A DNA stretch of 33,466 nucleotides from Candidatus Neomicrothrix sp. (GTDB lineage: Bacteria; Actinomycetota; Acidimicrobiia; Acidimicrobiales; Aldehydirespiratoraceae), in NCBI GenBank assembly GCA_017852795.1, contig JAFMKU010000018.1, positions 1 to 33,466 on the forward strand, written 5' to 3'. Shown piece by piece: positions 23,888-32,063 of this stretch. The position numbers were made by a program, and so were the translations under genes. Each line of letters starts with the position of its first letter. Within the stretch, counting starts at the first letter, position 1. Below the pieces are notes generated by a model, which had not been told where the DNA came from, did no database searches, and saw nothing but the letters and a program-made list of their open reading frames with translations.

Positions 23888-24736
23888 TCAGCGAATCTCC
23901 GGTTTGAGCCGGGCTCCGGACGCAAACGCGTCGGCGCCTTGTTCCATCCCAGCTCGATCAAATCCGGTGGTGAGCAGCGCCGGCCCCATCGCCAATGCGT
24001 TTCGGGTGCCCATGTCAGCGGCCGCCCAGATGGCCCGCAGCGTGGCCTGAACTCCCACCGCCGGTTGTGCCGCGATCGACTCGGCCACCCAACGAGCCCG
24101 ATCGGCCAACGTTTCGGAGGTGCACACCTCGCTCACCAGGCCGATCCGTTGCGCGGTTGCTGCGCTGAGGCGTTCGTAGTTGCCGAGCAAAGACATGCGA
24201 AGCACTTCGCCCAACGGCATTCGTTGCAGCATCTTGATCGGTTCGTACACCGCAGCCATGCCGTAGGTGACGTGCGGGTCAAAGAAGGTGGCGTGTTCGG
24301 CCGCCAAGATCACGTCGCATTCGGCAAGCATGTAGAACGCCCCACCGCAGGCCATCCCGTTGACCGCCGCCACCACAGGTTTCCAAAGGTCGCAGGATTT
24401 TGGTCCGAGATCGTCCCCCGGGTCGTCGTACATGAAGTTGTTGGAGGTCCCGTACAGCTGCTCGCTTCCGGCCATGTTGGTGAATTCGGCTTCGTTACGG
24501 TCGATCCCGACACAAAACGATTTGTCCCCGGCTGCGGTCAAGATGATGGCCCGCACGTCGTCGTCTCGACGAAACGCTCGCCACGTAGCCCGAAGCTCTT
24601 CTTGCATGGTGGGACTAAACGCGTTGTACGCCTCGGGCCGGTTGAGCGTGACCACCGCAACGTGGGTCGTGCGGTCAACGTCGACGGTTAAGGTCGACAA
24701 CGAGGAGAAATCGAGGGCGGCGGAATGTTCACTCAT
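23888..24736 (-). CDS. Enoyl-CoA hydratase/isomerase family protein with atypical active site
   Basis: Crotonase-superfamily protein of 282 residues. The oxyanion-hole segments are FCVGIDRNE and NGMACGGAF. Where true hydratases have two catalytic Glu residues this protein reads GGAFYMLAECD and FFDPHVTYGM, so neither is present and the reaction cannot be assumed to be hydration. An unusual insert GSEQLYGTSNNFMYDDPGDDL sits between the two halves of the site. The family also covers isomerases, dehalogenases, thioesterases and C-C hydrolases. The ATG at 24736 begins MSEHSAALDF; an upstream in-frame start at 24778 seems less likely. Placed near an acyl-CoA dehydrogenase, it presumably belongs to acyl-CoA breakdown. 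Confidence 0.87.
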   Translation of the reverse strand: MSEHSAALDFSSLSTLTVDVDRTTHVAVVTLNRPEAYNAFSPTMQEELRATWRAFRRDDDVRAIILTAAGDKSFCVGIDRNEAEFTNMAGSEQLYGTSNNFMYDDPGDDLGPKSCDLWKPVVAAVNGMACGGAFYMLAECDVILAAEHATFFDPHVTYGMAAVYEPIKMLQRMPLGEVLRMSLLGNYERLSAATAQRIGLVSEVCTSETLADRARWVAESIAAQPAVGVQATLRAIWAAADMGTRNALAMGPALLTTGFDRAGMEQGADAFASGARLKPEIR

Positions 24737-24871
24737 GATGTCGCCCAGTCTTTCAGACGAACCATGACCTCTGCGCAATCCTCACCGGACTCGGCGATGC
24801 GAAGCCGTTCCGAGATTGACCAACCGTGAAGCTTCGCTCGGGCCACCAACCGCGTTGGCGTGCCGAGCGGC

Positions 24872-24877
24872 TACGTT
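24872..24877 (+). promoter_or_regulatory. Leaderless-type promoter of udk (TACGTT)
   Basis: TACGTT ends 8 nt before GTG 24886, excluding the upstream in-frame start at 24826. Confidence 0.5.
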
Positions 24878-24885
24878 CTTACGCC

Positions 24886-25506
24886 GTGACCAAGACCGTT
24901 GGAATCTGTGGTGGTTCAGGAGCTGGCAAGACCACGCTGACCCGACACATCCTTAACCATCTCGGACCCGAACAGGTTTCGGTCATCGCCTTCGATTCGT
25001 ATTACCGCGATCAGGGCCATCTGACGGTGGAACAACGCCGGGTTGTCAACTACGACCATCCCGACTCGTTGGATCACGACCGGTTCGTGGCCGATGTCGA
25101 ATCGCTGCGTTCCGGGCGTCACGTCTCTGTGCCGGTCTACGACTTCAACACCCACACCCGAACCGAACAGGTCGTCGTCGTCGAACCCCGCCCGGTGGTG
25201 ATCGTGGAAGGGATCTTGCTGCTGAGTTTCGAGCAGATCGCCGAACGACTCGACCTCGCTGTCTACATCGACGTACCCGAAGATGTTCGCTTGGAGCGGC
25301 GGATCAAACGTGACGTTGCCGAACGAGGCCGCGAACCCGATGATGTGCGGCGTCAGTTCGCAGCGACGGTCGCCCCGATGCATAACCAGTTTGTCGAACC
25401 GTTCCGGCACCGGGCGCATCGCACCGTCGAACTCCACGAGGAGTATCAGCCGGTAGCTGAAGAGGTCGTGAGTCGGGTGTTGCGAACCGAACCAGGAAAC
25501 CGTTAA
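24886..25506 (+). CDS. udk: Uridine kinase
   Basis: Phosphorylates uridine and cytidine to their monophosphates in pyrimidine salvage. The 206-residue length suits bacterial Udk. The Walker A motif GGSGAGKTT starts at residue 9. The substrate segments FDSYYRD, NYDHPDSLD and VPVYDFNTHTRT follow, and the lid region RRIKRDVAERGR is typical. The GTG at 24886 is supported by the TACGTT box; the 20-residue extension upstream has no family resemblance. Its stop shares TTAA with the stop of the convergent methyltransferase gene. Confidence 0.94.
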   Translation: MTKTVGICGGSGAGKTTLTRHILNHLGPEQVSVIAFDSYYRDQGHLTVEQRRVVNYDHPDSLDHDRFVADVESLRSGRHVSVPVYDFNTHTRTEQVVVVEPRPVVIVEGILLLSFEQIAERLDLAVYIDVPEDVRLERRIKRDVAERGREPDDVRRQFAATVAPMHNQFVEPFRHRAHRTVELHEEYQPVAEEVVSRVLRTEPGNR

Positions 25507-26669
25507 ACCACGAAACGGGCCACGGTCTCCACATGGCTGGTGCCCGGGAACAGGTCGATGACGGTCCAACGATCAAGCCGCAACCCGCGCTCCTGCAACA
25601 GGCGAGTGTCCCGAGCAAACGACGACAGGTCGCAGCTCACCAGCACCAACACCGACGGTTCGGAACGCATCAACGTCTGGACTGCCCGTGCTCCGAGTCC
25701 TTCCCGAGCCGGGTCGGCGATGACCACCGCCGCCGGCGACGGACGCCAACGAGCCACATCGGCCCGAACCACTTTGGCATTGACCTCCCGCAGGTTGATT
25801 TTGGCATCAGCCACCGAGTCGGTTCCCCGTTCGATCGCGACCACCGGCCGGTCATGCGCCAACGTGGCCGAAAACAAGCCAACCCCGCTGTAGGCATCGA
25901 CCAGCAGACCTTCGGGTGCGTCGCCGATCATCGCTCCGACTTCGCCGACCAGCGCTTCCGCTCCGGCCGGCCGGTTCTGAAAAAACGAGTTGGCACTGAC
26001 CCGAAACCGGAACCCGGCGACTTCTTCGTGGATCCATGCCCGCGTACCGGCCGCCAGTTCCGGTTCGGAAATCACTCGCACATCGGCGGGGACCGAAACA
26101 TCCGCGGCGCCAGCATCGACCACCACGATCCGTTCACCGGTACGGTTCCCGACCCGGGCCAGCACCCGTTCGCTGTGAGGGAAGCGGCAGTCGACCAGCA
26201 ACTCTTCAAGGATCGGGTCGAGCACCTCGCAGGAATCCACCTGCACCAAAGCATGCGAACCTCGTTCACGAAACCCTGCCCGACCATTCACTACCCCGGC
26301 TCGGGCTGTGGTGCGTCCAGCATCGTTGTGCAACGCTCGCAGGGTCGGCGTTGGTGGTTCAATCCCGACCCTGGTTAGTTGCTCGATCGCCATCGACAAC
26401 TTCATTGCCCGTTGACCATCGGGCCCTACGTGGAGCAGGTCACACCCGCCACACCCTTCGAGTTGATGGACACAGTTGACCGGGACACGTTCTGGTGAGG
26501 CGTCAATGACTTGCACCGTGCGAGCCCGGGACCAGCGACGGTCGGCCTGCACCAGTTCGGCCACCACCCGCTCACCAGCAAGCGCGCCCTCGACGAAGAC
26601 CACCCGACCATCATCGGCTCGCGCTACCCCTGCACCGTCTCGCGCCGTCGCCGTTACTTGGAGTTCCAC
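25503..26669 (-). CDS. TrmA/RlmD-type 23S rRNA or tRNA (uracil-5-)-methyltransferase
   Basis: SAM-dependent RNA methyltransferase of 388 residues with an N-terminal TRAM domain (VELQVTATARDGAGVAR onward). Four Cys suited to an iron-sulfur cluster are present: Cys66, Cys73 and Cys76 in CVHQLEGCGGC, and one in DSCEVLDP, as in RumA/RlmD. The methyltransferase domain shows FFQNRPAGAEAL, DAYSGVGLFS and ADPAREGLG. The catalytic Cys is in VSCDLSSFARD and the base Glu in HVETVARF. The uracil target (tRNA U54 or rRNA) cannot be decided from sequence. A GTG at 26669 is chosen because TACCGT ends 7 nt before it and the TRAM domain starts there; ATG 26693 is the alternative. Confidence 0.87.
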   Translation of the reverse strand: MELQVTATARDGAGVARADDGRVVFVEGALAGERVVAELVQADRRWSRARTVQVIDASPERVPVNCVHQLEGCGGCDLLHVGPDGQRAMKLSMAIEQLTRVGIEPPTPTLRALHNDAGRTTARAGVVNGRAGFRERGSHALVQVDSCEVLDPILEELLVDCRFPHSERVLARVGNRTGERIVVVDAGAADVSVPADVRVISEPELAAGTRAWIHEEVAGFRFRVSANSFFQNRPAGAEALVGEVGAMIGDAPEGLLVDAYSGVGLFSATLAHDRPVVAIERGTDSVADAKINLREVNAKVVRADVARWRPSPAAVVIADPAREGLGARAVQTLMRSEPSVLVLVSCDLSSFARDTRLLQERGLRLDRWTVIDLFPGTSHVETVARFVV

Positions 26670-26676
26670 GACGGCA

Positions 26677-26682
26677 ACGGTA
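26677..26682 (-). promoter_or_regulatory. Leaderless-type promoter of the methyltransferase gene (TACCGT)
   Basis: TACCGT on the minus strand ends 7 nt before GTG 26669. It lies inside the longer ATG-initiated reading frame, so it and the start at 26693 exclude each other. Confidence 0.4.
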
Positions 26683-26714
26683 CCGACCATCATCGCGATT
26701 GCTGACGCCGCGAC

Positions 26715-26720
26715 TAGCCT
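26715..26720 (+). promoter_or_regulatory. Leaderless-type promoter of rpe (TAGCCT)
   Basis: TAGCCT ends 8 nt before GTG 26729. Confidence 0.5.
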
Positions 26721-26728
26721 CGGCTTCC

Positions 26729-27403
26729 GTGAGCCGTCCGATTGAAATCAGCCCATCGGTGCTGCCCGCCGATTTCGCCCGACTCGGCGAGGAGTGCGTG
26801 GCCCTCCAACACGCCGGATGTGACCGCATCCATTGGGACGTGATGGACGGCGTGTTTGTTCCCAACCTGACCATCGGGCCCGACATCGTGGCCAGCGTGC
26901 GCCCCCACGTGGACCTCCACTTCGAAGCGCACCTGATGGTGGTGAACCCCGACGAGCTGGCTCCGCTCTACGTCAACGCTGGTTGCGAAACGGTGATGGT
27001 CCACGCCGAAACCTGTCCGCATCTCCACCGCTCGCTGGCCAACATCCGTGATCTCGGCGCCCGATCTGGAGTGGTGCTCAACCCGCACACCCCCGCCTCG
27101 GTGCTCAGCCACGTGCTCGATGTCACCGACCACATTTTGATCATGACCGTCAACCCGGGTTTCGGCGGCCAAACCTACATTCCGTTAGAAGACAAGATCC
27201 GCACCGTGGCAGAGATGGTGCGCAGCAGCGGTCAGTCGATCGACATCGAGGTCGATGGCGGCATCAACGAAACCACCATCCGGGGGTGTGCCGCGGCGGG
27301 AGCCAACGTGTTTGTCTCCGGTTCCGCCCTGTTTCGTTACGACGACCGGGCGGCCGGGGTGACGGCGCTTCGGAGCGCCGCCGAAGAAAGCCGTTCGGCC
27401 TAA
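26729..27403 (+). CDS. rpe: Ribulose-phosphate 3-epimerase
   Basis: Interconverts ribulose 5-phosphate and xylulose 5-phosphate in the pentose phosphate pathway. The 224-residue TIM barrel begins [14 protein letters not shown]. Metal and catalytic residues are present: His35 and Asp37 in RIHWDVMDG, His68 in FEAHLMV, and Asp176 in [16 protein letters not shown] and the phosphate loop VSGSALF are in place. GTG 26729 is selected because TAGCCT ends 8 nt upstream and the family N-terminus begins there. The stop overlaps that of convergent clpP by 4 bp (CTAA). Confidence 0.96.
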   Translation: MSRPIEISPSVLPADFARLGEECVALQHAGCDRIHWDVMDGVFVPNLTIGPDIVASVRPHVDLHFEAHLMVVNPDELAPLYVNAGCETVMVHAETCPHLHRSLANIRDLGARSGVVLNPHTPASVLSHVLDVTDHILIMTVNPGFGGQTYIPLEDKIRTVAEMVRSSGQSIDIEVDGGINETTIRGCAAAGANVFVSGSALFRYDDRAAGVTALRSAAEESRSA

Positions 27404-28005
27404 AGCATCTCTCCGCGCTTCACGATCACGTGATCGATGATGCCGTACGCTTTGGCTTCCTCGGCGGTGAACCAACGGTCGCGGTCAGAGTCGGCGTCGA
27501 TTTGTTCGTAGGTCTGCCCGGTGTGCTGCGCGATTCGTTCCTGAAGCAGACGCTTGGTGTAGGCCATCTGCTCGGCCTGGATGGCGATGTCGGTGGCTTG
27601 ACCCTGAACGCCACCCAGCGGCTGATGCATCATGATCCGGGCGTGAGGAAGGGCGTAGCGCTTTCCGGGCGCACCGGCACACAGCAGGAACTGTCCCATC
27701 GACGCGCCCAGACCCATGCAGATCGTTCCGACCTCGGGGCCGACGAACTGCATCGTGTCGTAGATCGCCATACCGGCGGTCACCGAACCACCCGGGCTGT
27801 TGATGTACAACCAGATCGGTTTCTCGGCGTCTTGGCCTTCGAGGAACAACAACTGGGCGGTGATGTAGTTCGCTACATCGTCGTTGACGTCGCTACCGAG
27901 CACCACGATCCGTTCCTGGAGGAGACGGTTGAAGATGTCAGCTTGAGGGTTTCCTGAAAGCGCAGCGCTACTCATTGGAACGGGGACGGTGTTCGGGTCG
28001 CTCAT
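27400..28005 (-). CDS. clpP: ATP-dependent Clp protease proteolytic subunit
   Basis: Serine peptidase that assembles with a ClpX or ClpC ATPase to degrade proteins. The 201-residue protein carries the full triad: Ser102 in GASMGQFLL, His127 in MMHQPLGG, and Asp176 in DSDRDRW. The first 22 residues precede the conserved [12 protein letters not shown] segment and may include a propeptide. It is alone here, with no second clpP or clpX adjacent; most actinobacteria have two paralogues, so this may be one of a split pair. The ATG at 28005 lies 8 nt after TAGTCT. A 15-bp palindrome sits at the -35 position. Confidence 0.96.
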   Translation of the reverse strand: MSDPNTVPVPMSSAALSGNPQADIFNRLLQERIVVLGSDVNDDVANYITAQLLFLEGQDAEKPIWLYINSPGGSVTAGMAIYDTMQFVGPEVGTICMGLGASMGQFLLCAGAPGKRYALPHARIMMHQPLGGVQGQATDIAIQAEQMAYTKRLLQERIAQHTGQTYEQIDADSDRDRWFTAEEAKAYGIIDHVIVKRGEML

Positions 28006-28013
28006 ATCTGTTC

Positions 28014-28019
28014 AGACTA
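28014..28019 (-). promoter_or_regulatory. Leaderless-type promoter of clpP (TAGTCT)
   Basis: TAGTCT on the minus strand ends 8 nt before the ATG at 28005. Confidence 0.5.
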
Positions 28020-28029
28020 CCGCCGGCCG

Positions 28030-28044
28030 GTGCCGCACTGGCAC
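28030..28044. promoter_or_regulatory. Palindrome GTGCC-N5-GGCAC upstream of clpP
   Basis: A perfect inverted repeat of two 5-bp arms lies 10 bp upstream of the clpP -10 box, where a -35 element would be. That placement fits an activator or repressor operator. It does not match the ClgR motif as I know it. Confidence 0.4.
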
Positions 28045-28093
28045 GCCGGGCTGGTCACCTCAGTAATCCGGGTGCTGAACCATCCGACGTCGC

Positions 28094-28099
28094 TACGCT
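28094..28099 (+). promoter_or_regulatory. Candidate -10 box of tRNA-Leu (TACGCT)
   Basis: TACGCT lies 13 bp before the mature tRNA-Leu 5' end, giving a 5' leader of only about 6 nt. Confidence 0.4.
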
Positions 28100-28112
28100 G
28101 AGTCCCCAACCC

Positions 28113-28196
28113 GCGGACGTGGTGGAATTGGCAGACACGCCAGGTTTAGGTCCTGGTGCCCGCAAGGGTGTGGGGGTTCAAGTCCCCCCGTCCGCA
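28113..28196 (+). tRNA. tRNA-Leu(TAG)
   Basis: An 84-nt class II tRNA. Acceptor GCGGACG pairs with CGTCCGC. The anticodon stem CCAGG/CCTGG holds loop TTTAGGT with anticodon TAG. A long variable arm (GCCCGCAAGGGTG) and T-arm with TTCAAGT follow. CCA is not encoded. Its last 19 bases overlap the 3' end of the antisense EamA gene. Confidence 0.95.
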
Positions 28197-29083
28197 CGCA
28201 ACGAAGATGACGGTGTCCCCGAAGCGCCCTGAGGGCCGGGGGAACGCTGCCAGGTCCCATAGACCAACCCGGCGAGAATGATCGTTCCGCCAACAAAGGT
28301 GCGGGCCGGAGGTTGTTCTGCGAACGCCCACCAGGCCCAGATCGTGGCCGCCAACGTTTCGACCGGCGAGAACAACGCCACTTCCGAACTTGGCGCGTAG
28401 CGGGGTGCCGTGGTGTGGCAGAGCCGACCCAGCGGGTTAAACACCAACCCCATCGCCAGCGCCACCAGATACACCCGGGGTTCTTGGTCAAACGGTGAGG
28501 CGAACGGTCCGCTGACCACGATCGTCACGAGCGCCGCCACCGCCAAACCAACGAACCGGCTCTGGTCTCGGTAGTGACGCCAGACGCTGATGTTGAGCGA
28601 AAACGCCAGCACCGCGGACAATGCCAGCAGGTCGCCTCGCAGGTTCGGGCTACCGATCGACGCCGAAACGACCACCACCACCCCCGAAATGGTCACACCG
28701 ATCGCAATCCAAACCCGTCGAGAGGTTCGTTCTCCGAACAGCAACCCTCCACCGACCGCGGCCATGATGGGGGACGCGGCAACGATCACAACCACGTTGG
28801 CGACTTCGGTGTGGGTGGCGGAACTCAAAAAGGTGATCTGGCTGAGACCCGACAGCAAACCAACCGTCAGCAGACCTCTCGGCGATTGTCGAAACCGTCG
28901 AATCGGATGCCCACCGTCGAACCGGCGCTGCAACGCCAGCTGCAACGGGAGACCTAAGGCTGCTACCAGAAATGCGATGGTCCAGCCGTCGGTTTCTGAC
29001 CAGCGAACGAAGATCGTGTCGGTCGAAACGAGCAGCATCCCCAGCGCAGCCAGCGCCCAACCGCGACGGCGATCGTCTATCAC
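28178..29083 (-). CDS. EamA/DMT-family transporter
   Basis: Membrane protein of 301 residues with about ten hydrophobic segments in two EamA repeats, predicted to move a small metabolite. Repeat ends are visible at LLFGERTSRRVWIAIG and near SPVETLAATIWAWWAFAEQPP. It is the last gene of the run starting at rpmB. Its GTG overlaps the rdgB stop (GTGA). The last six codons and the stop lie within the tRNA-Leu gene on the opposite strand, so the C-terminal SSSLRADGGT is partly dictated by tRNA sequence. It is of the same family as the transporter at 14887-15777; whether they are recent paralogues was not measured. Confidence 0.87.
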   Translation of the reverse strand: MIDDRRRGWALAALGMLLVSTDTIFVRWSETDGWTIAFLVAALGLPLQLALQRRFDGGHPIRRFRQSPRGLLTVGLLSGLSQITFLSSATHTEVANVVVIVAASPIMAAVGGGLLFGERTSRRVWIAIGVTISGVVVVVSASIGSPNLRGDLLALSAVLAFSLNISVWRHYRDQSRFVGLAVAALVTIVVSGPFASPFDQEPRVYLVALAMGLVFNPLGRLCHTTAPRYAPSSEVALFSPVETLAATIWAWWAFAEQPPARTFVGGTIILAGLVYGTWQRSPGPQGASGTPSSSLRADGGT

Positions 29084-29700
29084 GACAGTTCACCCGGGTC
29101 AGGGTGCTCGGCCAACGCCTGCGACAGCGCCCGTAACGCCCGACCCCGATGGCTGATGGCGTGCTTTTCGTCTCCCATTTCCGAAAACGTGCGACCGCCG
29201 CCTTCGTCGGGCACGAAGATCGGGTCGTAGCCGAAACCAAGTTCACCACGCGGTGCGCGGGCGATCGTCCCTTCCACCACTCCTTCGGCTTTGAGTTCCC
29301 GGCCGTCCGGCCAAGCCACCATCACCACCGTCCGGAACCGGGCCCGACGCTGTTCGGGAAGGATCGCGTCTCTGCGTTCCAGTTCTGACAGCACCTTGTC
29401 GAGGTTCTCGCGATAGCTCGCGTGGGGGCCGGCGTAGCGAGCCGACCAGACCCCGGGTTCGCCACCGAGCGCGTCGACTTCGAGTCCGGTGTCGTCGCTT
29501 ACCGCCGCGTCCTGAGCCGCGGCGCACACCGCCCGGGCTTTGAGGCGGGCGTTTCCTTCAAGATCGGGGGCGTCCTCCACCACATCGCCGAGCCCGGCGG
29601 GACGAGGTTCTAACTCCACCAGCCCCACGAGCACACTGGCCATCTCCGCCACCTTGTCCGGGTTGGCGCTGGCACAAACCAGCCGAGGCAATGCGGGCAC
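29080..29700 (-). CDS. rdgB: Non-canonical purine NTP pyrophosphatase (RdgB/HAM1)
   Basis: Hydrolyses ITP, dITP and XTP to monophosphates, keeping deaminated purines out of nucleic acids. The 206-residue protein has SANPDKVAEM at the N-terminus, SDDTGLEVDALGG, SARYAG, GFGYDPIFVPDEGGGRTFSEM, and SHRGRALRAL, all family landmarks. The GTG at 29700 lies 5 bp after rph, and the stop overlaps the EamA gene. The rph-rdgB pairing is conserved across actinobacteria, including Mycobacterium tuberculosis (Rv1340-Rv1341). Confidence 0.95.
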   Translation of the reverse strand: MPALPRLVCASANPDKVAEMASVLVGLVELEPRPAGLGDVVEDAPDLEGNARLKARAVCAAAQDAAVSDDTGLEVDALGGEPGVWSARYAGPHASYRENLDKVLSELERRDAILPEQRRARFRTVVMVAWPDGRELKAEGVVEGTIARAPRGELGFGYDPIFVPDEGGGRTFSEMGDEKHAISHRGRALRALSQALAEHPDPGELS

Positions 29701-29705
29701 CGGGG

Positions 29706-30449
29706 TTACCGATCAAGCGTCAACGGTGCCGGAGCTTCGGAAAGCACAGAACGTTGCGCCGCGGTGATGCTGGCAACACCACCCGCAGCCAAATCCAGTA
29801 GTGCATCGAGTTCGCTGCGGCTAAACGTGTTGCCTTCCGCGGTTCCCTGAACTTCGATCAGCCCCCCAGTGCCATTCATAATGACGTTGCAGTCCACGTC
29901 AGCCGTCGAATCTTCCGGGTAGGGCAGGTCGAGCATCGGTTGGCCGCCGACAATGCCGACCGAGATCGCGGCGCATTCGGTGGTCAACGGCAAGGTAGTT
30001 AGCCGCCCAGCCTGGATCAGGCGGGTGCAGGCATCGTGCAGGGCCACGTAAGCGCCACAGATGGAAGCGGTGCGGGTTCCCCCGTCGGCTTCGAGAACGT
30101 CACAATCGAGCCGGATCGAGGTTTCGCCCAGCAGCGACATGTCGGTCACTGCTCGCAACGAACGACCAATGAGGCGTTCGATTTCCTGGGTGCGTCCTTT
30201 CGGCCCGCGGCGCTCCCGATCGATCCGGTCCGGAGACGAACCGGGAAGCATCGAATACTCGGCTGTCACCCACCCCTGCCCGCTTCCTTTCATCCAGCGA
30301 GGCACGTCGTCTTCAACCGAGGCGGTGCACAACACGCGGGTCCGCCCGAACGACACCAGGCACGAACCCATGGTCATGGTGGTGAAATCACGAACAAATG
30401 AGAACGGCCGGAGCTCGTCGTGCTGGCGGCCATCGGATCGTTGAACCAT
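29706..30449 (-). CDS. rph: Ribonuclease PH
   Basis: Phosphate-dependent 3'-exoribonuclease that trims tRNA precursors. The 247-residue protein starts MVQRSDGRQHDELRP and shows GRTRVLCTASVE, AEYSMLPGS, QEIERLIGRSLR, and DCDVLEADGGTRTASI, the hallmark of RNase PH. The ATG at 30449 has GGGAGAA upstream; the longer frame to 30485 would overlap the preceding gene. Three tRNA genes in this window (His, Leu and others) lack or carry CCA variably, so 3' trimming by this enzyme is relevant to them. Confidence 0.96.
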   Translation of the reverse strand: MVQRSDGRQHDELRPFSFVRDFTTMTMGSCLVSFGRTRVLCTASVEDDVPRWMKGSGQGWVTAEYSMLPGSSPDRIDRERRGPKGRTQEIERLIGRSLRAVTDMSLLGETSIRLDCDVLEADGGTRTASICGAYVALHDACTRLIQAGRLTTLPLTTECAAISVGIVGGQPMLDLPYPEDSTADVDCNVIMNGTGGLIEVQGTAEGNTFSRSELDALLDLAAGGVASITAAQRSVLSEAPAPLTLDR

Positions 30450-30468
30450 CGGTTTCTCCCGGAACGGA

Positions 30469-31218
30469 TTAGTGGGTCGGATCAAGCGCGAAGGTCATGC
30501 CGGGCACGGCGACCTCCACCGGCCCACCGTAGGCCAGTTCTGCTTCCGCGCGGTGCGCCGCAAGATCAGAACCCGGCACCAGATGGGTGAGCACCAGGCG
30601 TTTCACCCCACCGGCACGGGCCCGTTCCCCGGCTTGGCGGGCGCTCATGTGCGGGATCCCCTGCCCTTCGTACTCTTTCAGGTGGCTGGCGTCGACCAAC
30701 GCCAAGTCCACGGTTGGGTCAATCCCGCTGAACGACCAGCCGGGCCCGGTGTCGGACGTGAAACAGAATCGACGACCGTCGACGTCAACGAGCGGGGCGA
30801 GCGTCTCGACCGGGTGATCCGAGCGGGTAAATGACCAGTGTTGATCGCCGACCGTGAACGTTGACTGATCGTTGATCGTTGTCCATTCGAACACTTCGGG
30901 GCGAGCCGAAACGGTCAAGGCCCGATGCATCGCGTCGGTTTCGGCGGTTCCGTACACCGGAAGGGCTGGCCGGGGCATGAAATAGCAGAAGATGTTTCGC
31001 AGCACCGGCAGTTCGAGCCAGTGATCCGGGTGACAGTGGGTGGTGACCACCGCGCTGAGGTCCGCCAGGTTGATGTGTTCCTGAAGCGGACCGAGCGTCC
31101 CTGGACCGCAGTCGAGCAGCACGGTGGCTGACTGGCTTCGGATCAGATAACCCGAACACGGATTGTCGACCGTGGCGTACGACCCGGACGAACCGAGGAT
31201 GGTGACCGTCAACGTCAT
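30469..31218 (-). CDS. Metallo-beta-lactamase-fold phosphodiesterase (Rv1339-like)
   Basis: A 249-residue MBL-fold hydrolase. The metal motif HCHPDH is at 61-66, with further ligands His135 (SDHPVE) and Asp156 (TSDTGPG), and a late LTHLVPG. It occupies the place of Mycobacterium tuberculosis Rv1339 between murI and rph; that protein has been reported as an atypical class II cAMP phosphodiesterase, and the family also resembles RNase Z/ElaC. cAMP hydrolysis is therefore an inference from gene order and fold. The ATG at 31218 overlaps the murI stop (ATGA). Phosphodiesterase or RNA-processing activity are both possible. Confidence 0.87.
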   Translation of the reverse strand: MTLTVTILGSSGSYATVDNPCSGYLIRSQSATVLLDCGPGTLGPLQEHINLADLSAVVTTHCHPDHWLELPVLRNIFCYFMPRPALPVYGTAETDAMHRALTVSARPEVFEWTTINDQSTFTVGDQHWSFTRSDHPVETLAPLVDVDGRRFCFTSDTGPGWSFSGIDPTVDLALVDASHLKEYEGQGIPHMSARQAGERARAGGVKRLVLTHLVPGSDLAAHRAEAELAYGGPVEVAVPGMTFALDPTH

Positions 31219-32057
31219 GTGATGTCCCAACGATGAGCTTCGACCACTCCCAGTTCGGGTCCCAGCAGACGACGCCCGAGGTGGGCGAACGCGTCGACAT
31301 CTCCGCTCGACAGGAACCGTTGCGTTCCACCTTCTCGGCGAGACGACCGAAGTCCGGTCGATTCCAAGATGCGAGCAACGGCAAAAGCCGTTTCATCTGC
31401 CGACGAAACCAACGTCACCCCTCGACCCATCACGTCCCCGATGGTACGGGCCAGAAACGGATAGTGGGTGCAGCCCAGCAGCAGCGCGTCGACGTCCGCG
31501 GCCTGAATGGGTGCGAGCAGTCGTTCGGCCAGCACCCGAACCTGGTCGGATCGGGTGTCGCCGCGTTCCACAAACTCCACAAACCCGGGGCAGGCGGCGC
31601 ACACCAGTTCGACTTCGGGCCGACTCTCCGCCACGGCCCGCTGATACGAGCCACTAGCGACCGTCCCCACCGTTCCGATCACCCCAACCCGGCCCGTGGA
31701 GGTCACCTCAAGCAACGAACGCAGACCAGGTTCGATCACCCCAATAACCGGCACCGAAATTCGTTCACGCAACACGGACAGGGCAGCGGCAGTTGCGGTG
31801 TTGCAGGCCACCACGACCATCTTCGGGTCGTAGTCGGCCACCAAACGGTCACTGATCTGCACCGCGAACTCTCGGACCTGTTCCAAAGGTCGTGAACCGT
31901 ACGGGTAGCGGCCGGTGTCTCCGAAATAGACGAGGTCTTCTCCCGGCAACAGGTCGATCACGGCCCGGGCCACGGTTAAGCCGCCGAAACCCGAATCGAA
32001 CATGGCGATTGGACGTTCCGGAATCCCAGACCCTGACGCCACCCGTTCGATTTCCAC
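31215..32057 (-). CDS. murI: Glutamate racemase
   Basis: Converts L-glutamate to D-glutamate for peptidoglycan. The 280-residue protein has the two catalytic Cys: Cys85 in VACNTATA and Cys196 in LGCTHYPF. The N-terminal FDSGFGGLTV, GDTGRYPYG and IGTVGTV blocks are typical. The GTG at 32057 is preferred because GGGAG lies 6 nt before it; the GTG at 32063 overlaps that Shine-Dalgarno. The Shine-Dalgarno is part of a small hairpin with the rpmG-murI gap. The next gene overlaps the stop. Confidence 0.95.
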   Translation of the reverse strand: MEIERVASGSGIPERPIAMFDSGFGGLTVARAVIDLLPGEDLVYFGDTGRYPYGSRPLEQVREFAVQISDRLVADYDPKMVVVACNTATAAALSVLRERISVPVIGVIEPGLRSLLEVTSTGRVGVIGTVGTVASGSYQRAVAESRPEVELVCAACPGFVEFVERGDTRSDQVRVLAERLLAPIQAADVDALLLGCTHYPFLARTIGDVMGRGVTLVSSADETAFAVARILESTGLRSSRREGGTQRFLSSGDVDAFAHLGRRLLGPELGVVEAHRWDIT

Positions 32058-32063
32058 GATCAC

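Noticed and set aside
27975-28232. 85-codon open frame across tRNA-Leu
   Set aside because: The VVELADTPGLGPGARKGVGVQVPPSA-type peptide is translated tRNA-Leu, and the frame also overlaps the clpP start.
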